Shown here piece by piece: positions 1-12,417 of a DNA stretch of 64,000 bases. Under the pieces are notes generated by a model, which made no database searches, was not told the origin of the DNA, and saw only the letters and a list, made by a program, of their open reading frames with translations. The position numbers and the translations under genes were made by a program. This DNA comes from Gonatopus flavifemur (Eukaryota; Arthropoda; Insecta; Hymenoptera; Dryinidae). How positions within the stretch are numbered: position 1 is the stretch's first letter; each line of letters begins with the position of its first letter. The stretch lies in the NCBI GenBank assembly GCA_018340375.1, contig JAFFJZ010000077.1, positions 1 to 64,000 on the forward strand, written 5' to 3'.

Positions 1-2356
1 TGAATTCTTATGAGGAATTGTCTGCAGAATCCAGTGATATACGGCTCATTCCGGTACGCGGTCGTGTTCTTGATGTTTCATGCCAAAAGTCGTTGACTGG
101 TATTTGACGGAATTATCAATCCATATGCGAATTCTTCCACCGGCCGCAAGGTTGTCGTTCGATCGGGAGAATCTGATGCATCAATTCTTATAGGAAATTG
201 ACGAAGGAATCCAATGGAGTAGGGCTCATTCCGGTACGCGGCCGTTTTCATGGAGTTTTCGTCGAGAGAAGGGGAGATTTTTGTCAATTTCCACAGAATT
301 TGCATGAATTTCGTTATTCGAAGACAAGTTGACGTCCGATTTGCGGGGTAAAACCTATGGATTCTTATGAGGAATTGTCTGCAGAATCCAGTGATATACG
401 GCTCATCCCGGTACGCGGTCGTGTTCTTGATGTTTCATGCCAAAAGTCGTTGACTGGTATTTGACGGAATCATCAATCCATATGCGAATTCTTCCACCGG
501 CCGCAAGGTTGTCGTTCGATCGGGAGAATCTGATGCATCAATTCTTATAGGAAATTGTCGAAGGAATCCAATGGAGTAGGGCTCATTCCGGTACGCGGCC
601 GTTTTCATGGAGTTTTCGTCGAGAGAAGGGGAGATTTTTGTCAATTTGCACAGAATTTGCATGAATTTCGTTATTCGAAGACAAGTTGACGTCCGATTTG
701 CGGGGTAAAACCTATGGATTCTTATGAGGAATTGTCTGCAGATTCCAGTGATATACGGCTCATTCCGGTACGCGGCCGTGTTCTTGATTCTTCACGCCGA
801 AAGTTGTTGACTGGTATTTGACGGAATTATCAATACATATGCGAATCCTTCCATCGGCCGCAAGGTTGTCGTTCCATTGGGAGAATCTGATGCATCAATT
901 CTTATAGGACATCGTCCAAGGAATCCAGTGATATACATTCCGGTACGCTGCGGTGTTCTTGATTATCCACGCCAAAAGTCTCATCAAAATCCATAGATTG
1001 TACTCCAAGAATCGGACGTCGGCTTGTCTTTAAATGACGAAACTCATGCAAATTCTTTGGAAATTGACAAAAATCTCCCCTTCTCTCGACGAAAACTCCA
1101 TGAAAACGGCCGCGTACCGGAATGACCCATACACCATTGGATTCCTTGGACAATTTCCTATAAGAATTGATGCATCTCATTCTTTCAATCGAACGAGAAC
1201 CCTGCAGCCGATGGAAGAATTTGCATCATCTCGATTATTCCGTCAAATACCATTCAACGACTTTTGGCGTGAAAAATCAAGAACACGCCCGCGTACCGGA
1301 ATGAGCCGTATATCACTGGATTCTGCAGACAATTCCTCATGAGAATCCATAGATTTTACCCCAACAATCGGACGTCGACTTGTCTTTAAATAACGAAATT
1401 CATGCAAATTCTGTGCAAATTGACAAAAATCTCCCCTTCTCTCGACGAAAACTCCATGAAAACGGCCGTGTACCGGAATGATCCATACACCATTGGATTC
1501 CTTGGACGATTTCCTATGAGAATCGATGTATCAGATTCTTCCAATCCAACGACAACCTTGCGGCCGATGGAAGAATTCGCATATGTATTGATAATTCCGT
1601 CAAATACCAGTCAACGACTTTTGACGTGAAAAATCAAGAACACGGCCGCGTGCCGGAATGAGCCGGAAATCACTGGATTCTGCAGACAATTCCTCATAAA
1701 AATCCATAGATTTTACCCCAAGGATTGGACGTCGGCTTGTCTTCAAATAACGAAATTCATGCAAATTGTGTGCAAATTGACAAAAATCTCGCCTTCTTTC
1801 GACGAGAACTGCATGAAAACGGCTGCGTACCGGAATGAGTCGTACAGTATTGAATTCCTTGCACAATTTCCTTTAGGAATTGATGAATCTCAATCTCTGA
1901 CTCGGACGACGTCCTATCATGAGATAACAAAATTCACCGAAATCATGTAGAAGTTGTTGGAAATGTCGCTTCTTATTGACAAAAAACCCACGAAAACGGC
2001 CGCGTACCAAAATGACTCATATACCATCGGATTCCTCAGACAAAATCCTATAAGAATTGATGCATTTTATCCTCCGAATCGGACGTCGTCTCATCAGTAG
2101 GTGATGAAATTCGTTAGAACCAATATATAACTCCTCGTTTCTCTGCAAAAACTCCTATGAAAACGACCTCGTATCGTGAAAAATCTTTTATTTTCGAATT
2201 CCTCGTCTCAAATACTACAAATCCATATGTTTAGATATTATCGTTATTCCATTCTAGCATGTATTTATGGAGAAAATATCCAAATCGTTCGGTCGTTTTG
2301 TTCAGGTACAGTCCCAGTCAAAACATAACCCCTGCGGCCGACAGCTTCCACTTAAT
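1..2356. repeat. Palindromic foldback-like array, copy 1 (right part)
   Basis: Units of about 357 bp lie in one orientation from 1 to about 1000 and in the opposite orientation from about 1030 to 2100. A recurring marker is the GTACGCGGCCGTTTTCATGG stretch, at about 233 and 590 forward and at about 1115 and 1470 in reverse complement. The centre, about 902-1030, closely matches the centre of the second copy at about 32200-32340. The right end reads into a terminal segment with GGTCGTTTTGTTCAGG at about 2291 and GCGGCCGACAGCTTCC at about 2334-2349, also found at both ends of the second copy. The left end lies outside the window. Short open frames in the units follow the repeat and are not taken as genes. 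The layout resembles Foldback (FB) transposons, but no transposase is seen in it. Confidence 0.8.
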
Positions 2357-3807
2357 CTCAAGGATATAGAGATTAAAAATGAATCTGAGAAATCACTTGT
2401 CATTCACAAGAATAAATTGAGGAGAGAAAAAGCACGTTTGAGATCGAACTTACAGAAAAGTACTAATATTATTGTTCGAGGATTATACTTTGATGGCAGG
2501 AAAGACGATACTCTGGTTGTTGAAACTATACATTCGAAAAACTTTCGCAGAGTGGTGAAAGAGGAACACATTTCATTGATTCAAGAGCCAAGGTCCAATT
2601 ACATCAGTCATGTGTCTCCAACATTAGGCTCTGCGAGAAACATTTCGGATAGCATTATCTCACATCTAAAAGAGTTGGAAATTTCCCTTGAGGATTCAGA
2701 TGTAATTGGTTGTGATGGAACAGTAACTAATACTGGATAGAATAACTACTACTACTGGATGTAACTAATACTGGGTGGTGTAATTCACAATGTAGAAATG
2801 ATTCTTAGAAGACCATTTGCTTGTTACACTTCAATGAACTTCCATTCAGACATTTATTCGAGCATTTAGATGGCCAAACTACAGCTCCAAAATCATTCTC
2901 TGGTCCAATTTTTAAGCGTCTTTTGGGTTGCGAAAATTTACCCGTCGTTGTGTTCAGGAGCATTGATTGTGACATTCCATCTGCCGATGAGAAAATTTTC
3001 AATCAACTTAGCAAGGATCAGAAGTATATGCTGAGTATCATTTCAACGATCAAATCAGGATGCTGTCCTCCAGATCAAGCTGTTTCAGATCCTGGTCCTC
3101 TGTGTCATGCTCGGTGGCTGACAGCTGCGAATCGAATCCTCAGGTTATATATATCAACAATCAATCCTTGCAATCAACCGATACAGATAGTGGAGTTTAT
3201 ACTTACTTGCTATGTGCCTGTATGGTTTGCTATAAAGAAAAATAGTTCTATTATAGATGGACTTGAACACGTGTTCAAAGTTATCGAAACCTCAAGGTAC
3301 TTACCTAGAAACCTCCTTGATATTATAGATCCTATTATTCAGCGAAATGCGTACTTTCCTCATCCGGAGAACTCATTCTTGTCAATGGCAATGGATAATA
3401 GAAGAGATGTAAGAGAACTTGGCCTGAACAAAATAATTGAAGCAAGAGAATCAACTCTGAAGGAGAAGAAGCCAGTTCGTAACTTCGTGATTCCAAAAAC
3501 TAACTTTGCTGCGATGGAATATTCACAGTGTATCGACTGGAATTCCACTAAACCGTCTTTGCCACCCCTTTTACATCATGTCTCGACTGAACACATAGCT
3601 TCGCTGATTGAAACTAGATCCATCCCAGATTGGAATATCAAAGGCTTTCCTTGTCATACACGATCAGTTGAGCGCTGTGTCAAGTTAATGACAGAGTCAG
3701 CAAAAACAGTTGTTGGGTATAAGAATGAGAATGGTCTTATCCGAGCCACCTCCATGTCCAGGAAAAGTATGCCTTCGTTTTCGAACAAGGCACAATTCCC
3801 TGTTTAG
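2357..3807 (+). pseudogene. Broken DNA-transposase-like gene, family not identified
   Basis: Two reading frames together look like one protein. The first runs to about 2737 and ends in VIGCDGTVTNTG; the second covers 2821-3807 and opens with CLLHFNELPFRHLFEHLDG. Between them TAACTAATACTGG occurs twice (about 2725 and 2764), so a ~39-bp local duplication appears to have broken the frame and added stops. Later motifs are PLCHARWLTAANRILRLY and, near the end, FPCHTRSVERCVKLMTES. I recall proteins of this kind as repeated, uncharacterised arthropod transposon-like proteins, and the CDGT motif may hold a catalytic Asp, but I cannot assign a superfamily. The 5' part is fused to the end of the foldback array, so the true start is missing. 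Non-functional as it stands. Confidence 0.6.
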
Positions 3808-4204
3808 GAGCAGGAGATTTCTTTTCAATGATAATAGAGAAGTACATACTCAATAATATGTATGTTATGTATGCCCTATTTGGATGGTTGGTTAGGAAAG
3901 GCGTGGGCGAAATGCGTGTATATTGTATATATAATATATATGTACATGTACTCTATTTATATGCTCAACAATTATTTTGTTGATAGTGAATAGTGAAATA
4001 TACACATATTTGAGAAAATACATGTTAATCCCCGAAAATTGTGAAAAATAAGGATTTTCACATTCGATGCGCTAACCCAAATCTTGACCGATTTGAATTT
4101 TTCTTTTTGAGCTCGATTTGTATTCCTTCAAGGCCACTTTTGCGCACTATTAGATTCCGGAATTCGAAAACTCGGGGTTTTTCGGCCCACCCTACTATAT
4201 GGTG
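3808..4204. other. AT-rich spacer, no feature seen
   Basis: The stretch between the transposase remnant and the BEL/Pao remnant is AT-rich, with TATATA-type runs around 3920-3960. I see no open frame, tRNA or clear inverted repeat. Confidence 0.5.
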
Positions 4205-5789
4205 AGACTAGAAATGCAGAGATTGAACTTCTTAAGTACTTACAAGCGCAGATGTTCACTGATTCTGGGAAAGGAAAGCTTACGTCCTTCAAAACTGTAA
4301 CTAACGGAGATGGTTTGATTATTTTGAGAACAAAGATCTCGAATCGTACAGATATCGAAAGTTTTTTGAGTCCGATCGTGTTGGATGGTAATCACGATGT
4401 TATATATCCACTGGTGAGAGAAATCCATGAGAAACTGGGGCACGGGGGACGTCAGATAGTTGCGAGTAATTTGCAATAGATGTTTTGGATAATGAATGCA
4501 AGGAGAGTGATTTAAAAAGTAATTTACAATTGCGTAGTTTGTAAAAGACAGTATACGCGAAGTATGCAATGTGAAACGCCCCCTGTGCCTTTGAACCAGG
4601 CTCCTGACACTGTAATGATTTTTCACTAGATTCATATCCATTGAATGTCCTCCATCCGCTAGAAGCGCTGGATGGCAAATTCGGAATGGACGTAAGAATT
4701 AATTAATGCGCAGATACTCCATCGAACTCGTATGCAATTTCATACTCTTACGTGAGACGTGTTTATTGGATGTATTGGAAATTCCCTGCCAGAGTTAGCG
4801 ATAGCACAGCCAGCATCCCCAGGATAAGTTTTGGACAGGTGAAACACGGAATTATCAGGGGCCCGCTTTGAACAGAGTTCGCGATGCAGAGTATTTGAAA
4901 TCATTGGAATTGATTTCTCGGGACCGATATTTGTGCGAGGGGGAGGGAAGACATGGGTGTGCACTTTTACGTGTGCTGTGTATCGAGTAGTACATTTAGA
5001 GTTGACATCATCCCCGTCTACCGAAGTGTTCCTGGAATACTTTAGGAGATTCATAGCGAGACGAGGCTGACCTCTTACTATATATAGTGATAATGCTACT
5101 AATTTTTGCGGCGCAGCCAACGCATTCGACATATTGGATTGAAAAAAGCTTTTGAGGCATAGTGCATAGTTCTGTATCCCAAATTGACTAGTTATTCAAT
5201 CCACGCTTAGCGCCATGGTGGGGGGGGGGGGGGAGGAGATGGATTGGAGTTGTGAAAACAATTTCGCGAAAAGTTTTCGGAAGAGCGTACTTATCGTATG
5301 AGGGCCTATTGTGCGAAGCGGAAGCAATTATAAACTCACGACCGTCGACTTAAGTTTCAGAAGATGATCTTCTACCATTGACACCAGCGAGTTTTCTTGC
5401 AAGAAACTGGTACACCCGATTGTGATATGCTTTATCATGTAAAGCTTAATAAGAAACTTGAATACAAACAAAGGATCATAGATCCCCTGCGGGCTCGTTT
5501 CCTTGCCGAGTATTTAGGACAATTGGTATTGAAGAATCGGAAGGAAGAAATGAGAGAAATAAGGGAGGGTCTCGTTTCAATCAGTGACGATATTCATGAA
5601 CGCATCGACTGCCCTCTTGCACGAGTCATTGAGATAATATTAGGTAAAGATGGAACGGCACGAGTGTTCGTTTCGAAGACTAAGAATAGAGTTTCAAAAA
5701 ACCTTATTCAAAGAACTTTTTATCTTGAAACATCATCGCAAGACTCTGAAATTTCCAAAAAATCTGAAAGAGAGAAACAAAATTTATGA
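4205..5789 (+). pseudogene. BEL/Pao retrotransposon integrase remnant
   Basis: Pieces in several frames match the integrase half of BEL/Pao pol in order. An N-terminal HHCC zinc-binding region has REIHEKLGHGG at about 4420 and NCVVCKR at about 4530. The catalytic core has IIGIDFSGP at about 4895 and IYSDNATNFCGAANA at about 5080. A tryptophan/glycine-rich segment follows at about 5210, then EAEAIINSRPST at about 5320. The C-terminal part (5397-5789) carries the family's EYLGQLVL and CPLARVIEI-GKDG signatures. In-frame stops at 4477-4479, near 4512 and near 5068, frame changes, and a run of G at about 5219-5233 show the copy is dead. No LTR, gag or reverse transcriptase was found next to it. 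Confidence 0.8.
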
Positions 5790-5849
5790 AAATAAAAATA
5801 ATTTGACTAGATGTTTGAAGACATGAAATAATTTCATAGTGAAGTTCCT

Positions 5850-7190
5850 TGAAATTCAATCTCCCCATATTGATGGAACACGTTTCCGTACCATTTCAAG
5901 ACCCATATCACTCGATTCGGCATCGAAAATACTATGAGAAAAACCATCATCGAACCACAAATTATCTTTCTGAATGAGGGAAAGCACGGACAGTTCACGT
6001 CTGTCGGCTGGTCTCTTTGATTTTCCGGTGTTTCGGAATTTCAGCCCTCTTTTCACTATTCAAAAAAGTCGCGTACCATTTCGAGGCCCATACCATTCGA
6101 TCTGGCATTCAAAATCCTATGAGAATAGCCGTCAGCGAATCAAAAATTGACTTTCTGAATAAGGGAAGGCATGGAAACGGTGCGTAGAACGCTCGATTCT
6201 TCACATTTAGAATTTGACACGGAATTCAATCTTCCAATATTCATAGACCACAATCGGACGCCATTTCGATACCTACACCATTCGGTTTGGCATCGAAAAT
6301 ACTATAAGAACAGCCGTCAGCGAACCAAGAATTCCTTTTCTGAACAGTAGAAGTCATGGAAAGATTGCATATGACCGCTGGTTCCTTTCATTTTCCGTTT
6401 CCCACGGATTGAATCGTCATATAACTATCGAAAATAATCTCGGAACCCATCTGATTCGATTCAGCATAGAAAAACCAATAGCGAACCAAAAATTCTCTAC
6501 CTAAATAGGAAAAGGCATAGAAAGTTTGAGATTCACGGCTGCTTGCTTCCATTTTCACTCTTTTCGGCACTCAATTCCCTACACTGTAAAAAATATACTT
6601 CCTAAACTGACAGAGAAGTTTGGCAGTTTTTTACACAAACTTTTTTTGTAAATTACCAAACAAAAGTTTGTAAACATTCAAAAAATTTTGTGATTTCACG
6701 AAGATTTTTGAGAATTCACAAACTTTTGTTCGGCAATTTTCAAAAAAGGTTCGGAAATTATTTTTCCAAACCAAGTTTGTAAATTTCCAAGCATTTTCTT
6801 TGGAATTCAACAAACTTTTTTTACAGTGTATATAACTGTTCAAGACGCTCGCGTACCATTCCGAAACCCATTTCATTCGATTCAGCATCGAAAATAATAT
6901 GATAAAAACCATAATTGAATAACGGATCTTTTTTCTAGATGAGGAAAGGCATAGAAACACTGCGATCGATGACACAATTTCCAACGTTTCTTACATTCAA
7001 AACGTCAATGTCTTTTCCAGATAATATTTTATCGTGTTGGGACCCATCTCCTTCGTTCCGCGCACCGAAATCTATAAGATATGGCCATTTCTCGAAATCT
7101 CAGAGTTCCTCAAACTTTTGCAGAGGAAAATCAGAGTTTTTCAGAGATTTCCAGGAATTTTTCAGCAAAATATTCCCATATGGGTTCTGT
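5850..7190. repeat. Diverged tandem repeat, period roughly 190 bp
   Basis: Units recur with a core resembling CCATTCGATTTGGCATCGAAAA, then an AGCCGTCAGCGAACC-like stretch, then GAAAGGCATGGAAA. They are visible at about 5885, 6075, 6250, 6440 and 6860, with weaker traces to about 7090. The 7080-7190 end also resembles the interior of the MITE at 24154-24627 (CTCAGAG and TTTTTCAGC-AAATATT stretches). The array lies in the intron or upstream DNA of the MTA gene. No coding potential is accepted here. Confidence 0.6.
6580..6830. mobile_element. MITE with CACTGTAAAAAA terminal inverted repeats, TA-flanked
   Basis: The left end reads TACACTGTAAAAAA and the right end TTTTTTTACAGTGTA, giving inverted ends CACTGTAAAAAA bounded by TA dinucleotides. 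The ~250-bp interior is AT-rich, holds several AAACTTTTGT/ACAAACTTTT repeats, and has no coding capacity. TA duplication suggests mobilisation by a Tc1/mariner-type transposase, which is inference. It sits inside the ~190-bp repeat array. Confidence 0.75.
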
Positions 7191-7436
7191 CAAAGAGTTG
7201 AAGAAAAAAATGAAGCGTTTCAGCCAGAATGGCGTAAATAAGGTTTCTAAGGTTTGACATGGAAGAGTCAATGGATGCTTCAATTACAGATTTCACTAAA
7301 CGCTTTAGTTACATTTATCTTTTTCAAGTAGAGAATTTTCCTTGGTAGAAAAAATATTAATTATTGTGTCTATTGAAAAAACAACGTACTTTTGATTCCC
7401 ATACGTCTCATATTTTGAATACTTTACGGATTCCAG

Positions 7437-10400
7437 GTGAAATTAGAGTGGGGAGTAAATACCAAGCAGATGGAATAGCACCTTCGCCTCTAACACACGC
7501 TGAGCGTGAAGCAGATCCTCGCAGACTGCAAGATTTAGAAACCCTAATTTGGACGCCGCGGCATTCGCTAACGGATCGTCAAATAGATCAATTCCTCGTG
7601 GTCAGTCGATCCGTAGGTACTTTTGCGAGAGCTCTGGATTGCTCGTCGTCGATAAAACAACCGTCATTACATATGTCAGCAGCAGCTGCATCTAGAGATA
7701 TTACACTTGTAAGTTGCCCACATGAACCTAGTACTAGATTAAATTTCTCTCTCTCTCTCTCTCTCTCTCTCTTTGATTACTGATTAGTCCCTGCATTTAC
7801 TAACTAACATCAATTTGATTCCCCAGCCGCTAAGAAAACTAGAAGGGAGACTTTGATTATTTGAATTTTTGATGGAAATCAAATGCATTTAATTTTGCAA
7901 ACTGAAAATAAAATTATATCTTCGTGTTGTATCGCTACAGTTTCACGCGATGGATACTTTACATCGACATAACTACGATGTAGCAAAAGCAATGTCGTCG
8001 TTGGTGCCTAGTTCTGGTCCAGTGTTGTGCAGGGACGAAATGGAAGAATGGAGCGCATCCGAAGCGAATCTCTTCGAAGAAGCTCTTGACAAATATGGAA
8101 AAGACTTTTCTGATATACGTCAAGACTACGTAAGTTTTGATTTTTTTCCCTTTGAAACTTGTCTATTTTGGTAAATATTGTTGGTTTTTTGTACCCTAGT
8201 TGCCATGGAAAACATTGAAAAATGTTATCGAGTACTATTACATGTGGAAAACGACGGATCGTTACGTACAACAAAAGAGGGTCAAAGCGGTCGAGGCTGA
8301 AAGTAAATTGAAACAAGTATATATACCAAATTATAACAAAACCCCAGCGCCCACGAATGTGACCACGGGAGCAACGATCGTACCTATTGGAAATAACAAT
8401 ACGAACACCAATGGCAAACCACCTAACGTGCTTAATGGAAGTAGTAATGGAAATTTGGCTGTTGATAATAGTGGTATACTTATGGTAGGAGTTGGGGGTG
8501 GAGGCAAACCTTGTGAGAGCTGCCAAGCAATCCAGAGTCTCCAATGGTACGCCTGGGGACCATCGCACATGCAATGTCGTCTCTGCCAATCTTGTTGGAC
8601 GTATTGGAAAAAATACGGTGGACTAAAGGTATTTGACTCATATTATCTCTTTTCTTTATTTTTATTTAATTACAATTTGAACAACTAGTGCAATTTAATT
8701 TGAATTGTCAGAGAAGGGTTGAAAGAATCCAAACTGGATGCAGCAATTATTTTTCAATGTTACAGGTACCGTCGCGCATCGACGACGTTGATCTTGATCG
8801 CAAACGAAGCGGTACGGGTTCCGACGAGGAGAGTAAAGGCTTAGGCGGAGCTCATCGACCACATCGTTGTGGTATTCCCTCTTGTGGAAAAGAATTCAAA
8901 TTAAAGGCTCATCTAAGTCGTCATTACGCCAGTGCTCATGGTGTGGATCTTCGCGGTACTGGAGTGCCGGGTAGTGGGGGAGGTGGAGGCGGAGGTTCAC
9001 CTAGACCGGTCATGAAAACCAGATCGGCATTTTATTTACGTACCTCAGCCTTGGCACGTGCCGCGCGTCGTCTTTGCGCAGCGCAGTTGCGTACCCGTCA
9101 TGCCGCTAGAGCACCTCATCAACCTGTAAACGCAACGCCGTTACGACATCTTTGCGCCTCTCCGCAATTGACTTCCAAAAGTCCTGCTGAGTTACGTATT
9201 TTGGCACGTGCCGTCAGACCTCGACCTCGTCCGCGAGTCACAGATATTGCCACTCGTTTAGGCGATCATCCTTCCCCTCGACAACCCGGCGATTGGGACT
9301 GGTTGGCTCTCACGACTCCCGCACAACGTAAACAACCCGATCGAGTTTCCTTTCCACGTCCCCCTAAAGCACCTGGTAAATATTTGGTTGCTATTGAACA
9401 TTTCTAATATCGGAACAAAAAATTACACTCGAATTGAAATTTTGTATCATATTATCCTAGACGGCAGTCTTTTGTACGAGAGAGTTCCAAATAAACCCGA
9501 GGTGGATAGATTAACGATAACTCCACCACAACCACAGCCTATCCAAACGCAGCAAACTATTTTGAAACGCACAAGACCACCTTTTGATGAAATTAACGGT
9601 TCAGATGGTAAGTTTTGGTATCATGAATGACTATCTCAGGTAAATTTTATTTCAAAGTATATATCGGTATTGAATGTTATCTCTGTTTATTGGCTTCTAC
9701 TCTGATGTGGATTGGGATGAAGGTAAAATTAAAACGAGTTGTATATAAAGTGAAACAGACTAAAAAAAAGCGAGAAAATGAAAAACGATTTTAACGTCCC
9801 AATAATTTCTTTTTATATGCTACATGAGGAATTATTCATTTCTGAATTGAATACACTTGAGATATTGAATTGTGTTTGCGTTGACAGGTATTGCCCTAAG
9901 CGCGGGGCTTCCTGGTGGACCGCCTGCCAAAAGAGCTCATCATTCGCAACCACTCCATCCTAAGCATCCTATGGATCACGTACCACCCGCCATTCTTCCT
10001 CTCGCATCTCCTCTCAATGGAAGAGCCGGTCATCCGCATACTCTGCCCCATGGTCCACCAATGTCGAGGAGTAATGCCCGAAAACAAGTTATCTCCTGGA
10101 TGGACGCCCCCGACGATGTATATTTTCGTGCTTCAGAGCAAACAAAGTAAGTTTTATTTATTATTGAAAATATTTCTTCGATACTTCTTACGTGTTTTTC
10201 AAAACATACTGTGTAAAATGAAGGCATACGTTTTAGATTGGATAGAATCTAGTTATATGAAGTTCCAAGTATCATAAGGAATATTTATCTAAAGAAAAAT
10301 GGATAAGTAGAACAAAGAATCGCTCAAGATATTGAATTGAAAATTTACAGAAGACTCAGAAGGACTCTTTCATCGATCGAATTACGAAGAGCTGCGCGTA

Positions 10401-10489
10401 AACCGTGGCGTAGATTACCAAGCCCATTACATCCTCCACATCCGCAAAGAGCAATGCGGGGAGAAGACATGGTCGTCATCTTGGACTGA
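7437..10489 (+). CDS. MTA1-like: MTA-family NuRD subunit gene (metastasis-associated protein), seven 3' exons
   Basis: Exons by GT/AG sites and unbroken phase: 7437-7708, 7941-8129, 8200-8628, 8766-9375, 9461-9607, 9888-10146 and 10351-10489 (stop TGA 10487-10489). Exon 1 holds the ELM2 start ([12 protein letters not shown]) and [14 protein letters not shown]. Exons 2-3 hold the SANT domain ([16 protein letters not shown], then [17 protein letters not shown]). Exon 3 ends with a GATA-type finger (CESC-x17-C-x2-C, ending [12 protein letters not shown]). Exon 4 adds a C2H2 finger ([19 protein letters not shown]) and a glycine run. Exon 6 has [18 protein letters not shown]; exon 7 ends [12 protein letters not shown]...MVVILD. 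MTA proteins bind histone deacetylase through ELM2-SANT in the nuclear NuRD chromatin-remodelling complex. The first exon here starts at phase 1, so upstream exons (BAH domain) exist but are not in the window. All seven exons are intact. Confidence 0.95.
7746..7772. repeat. (TC)n microsatellite in MTA intron
   Basis: An uninterrupted TC dinucleotide run lies 38 bases after the donor site at 7709, inside the first intron seen in the window. It is pyrimidine-rich but too far from the acceptor at 7940 to be that site's tract. Confidence 0.9.
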
Positions 10490-11455
10490 ATTAAGAATTC
10501 AATCGGAATAAGAATGAACCAACGGTGGAAGTCAATCAGCCACGCAGGCGCAAAAAGCATAAGCTGTCATAATTTGTAATTTTGAATCCCCATATTTGTA
10601 TCGAAGATCACATTATTATGGGTTTATCGTAATTTTGTCGTTGCAAGCTTTTGAAACACGTGTACTCGTGGGCTTACGGGCGCAGGGACTATATCATTGT
10701 CCTGAGTTTTACCTCAATGAGAGATTATAGGGAGAGAAAGGGAGAGCAGCAGCAAAAGCAGTGCTAATGGTGACACGCTGCGTCAAGATCCTCGCGTAAA
10801 GTGAATTTGCATATTGTTGCACTGAAATCGTTGAAACTATACTACATACACGTAACACGTGATTAAAAAATTTTCTTTTCTCACTTGTCGGGTAAAACGA
10901 TGTTTCTTCTGAAATTCCATGTGTATCTCAAGGTGTATATTGGACTCCATAAAAACAAAACGAAAAAAAAGAAGGAAAAAACATTAAACTTCCAGTTTAA
11001 TCAAGGTGAAACACAATTTTCTATTCTTATCCATTAATTATCATTGTTATTACTAATAATAATGATGATAATAATAATTATTATAATTACAATAAATAAT
11101 TGAATGTACATATACATCATATTACGTATTTATACACGCATAACCGGATAACACGATAAAGAAAAATGATAATGATAATTAAACGTGTCCTCAATTGATT
11201 GTGAGACAACGCGAATTCAAATGGTTGATAGATATTTTGGCGCATGTAAAAGGCGCGTCGACTCACTTATTCGTGAACAGTCGGTAGAAATGAATGTGAG
11301 AGACAAAGAGAGAAAGGATAAGAACGCACGGGATAAATTGAGAGAAAGAGAGATAGAGCGTGAGAGAAAGAATGCTCATTGTGAATATTTTTATTAAATT
11401 TTCAAGTTTGATGACTTCCGTCGCAACAGTTAATAAATAAACATTAGCATAAGTG
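10490..11455 (+). other. Probable 3'UTR of the MTA gene
   Basis: The sequence after the stop codon has no further exon signals and becomes AT-rich. AATAAA-type polyadenylation signals occur near 11090 and at 11432-11437 (TAATAAATAAAC), the latter followed by T-rich DNA at about 11465. The true end cannot be chosen without transcript data. The open frame at 11185-11397 is low-complexity Arg/Glu/Lys and I do not regard it as a gene. Confidence 0.5.
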
Positions 11456-12225
11456 GAAAAAATCGTGTTTTTTTTCCTCGTACCTATCCTTTTGAAGCCA
11501 TCACTGGTGGAATGTTTATGTTTACTATTATCATTGTTTAGTATAATTTTTCCTGTTTTTCAGATGTACACGTATTCCACGAAGAAATTTGTTAATTTTG
11601 CTTTTTGTTCGTTCTGATAGGCGATGTATATCAATGATTTGCATTCATAATTCGACTTATGATTGATAATTCATCTTTGATGTATATTTAATTTATAAAA
11701 TTGAAATAATTTTGGTAGAACTAACTTTATTTTTTTTTACTACCCTTAACAAAGTGTAAATGTAGAAAAAGAAAGAAAAAGAACTGAAAAATGAAAAAAT
11801 ACCTTCCGAGCACAAAATTTAGTTCAAATGATCAATTCTCAAATCAACGATTTTTTGCGATGAAAAATTTTACAAGTGTTGAACAATTGGTTTACAATTA
11901 TACCTATAGTTGCATTTGAAATACTTTTTTTTTATGCATAAAAATATGAGGTCAGCTGAAAAGGAGACCTTCAAATTTTTTTTAATGTCCGTGACTAATT
12001 ATTAATGATAATGTTTTTGCATATTGTAAGACAAGAACACTCATACATCGGATTTCCAGGTTGCGGCAACCCTGAATGTCGCTTTCCGTAAACACGCTGT
12101 TGCCAGGTTAAGGGGAATTAGGGTCTCTTCATTGGTTATCCCGTTCAATGGAGCCAATTCATTGGTAGATGCCCTTAGAAATTCCCCCGACCTAGCAACT
12201 TGCGTAGACAGAACTGTAAGCTCAT
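11456..12225. other. Intergenic AT-rich stretch
   Basis: No gene, RNA or repeat boundary was recognised. A less AT-rich island at about 12040-12230 has an open frame on the minus strand, but without homology or splice support. Confidence 0.4.
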
Positions 12226-12355
12226 AAGGCCTAGGCACACAAGCTACGTAAACGCGAACGTAAGGAACGGGAGGCTACGCAGATCTCGTATACGGTTCCT
12301 GTGCAACCTCCCGTTCTTTACGTTCACGTTTATGTAGCTTGTGAGCTTTAGACCT
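12226..12355. mobile_element. Palindromic MITE, ACGTAAACGTGAACGTAA family, copy 1
   Basis: About 50 bp at the left (CACAAGCTACGTAAACGCG, then GAACGTAAGGAACGGGAGG) is mirrored on the right (CCTCCCGTTCTTTACG, then CACGTTTATGTAGCTTGTG). The loop is short, so the whole element is nearly one hairpin. A second copy lies at 50343-50476. Non-coding. Confidence 0.75.
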
Positions 12356-12417
12356 ATACGCGATGCGACTTCTTAACATAGACATAGGAATATAGGGACA
12401 GAGCGGTAGAGTATTGT

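Noticed and set aside
78..662. Repeated 75-codon frames in the ~357-bp units (and similar ones at 1034-1950 and 31547-33850)
   Set aside because: They track repeat units in both orientations, with no domain. Conservation is explained by repetition of DNA.
8008..8589. 193-codon minus-strand frame opposite MTA exons
   Set aside because: Antisense shadow of conserved MTA coding sequence, and it crosses splice sites.
11185..11397. 70-codon frame rich in Arg/Glu/Lys in the MTA 3'UTR
   Set aside because: Low-complexity AG-rich sequence after the stop codon; no independent evidence.
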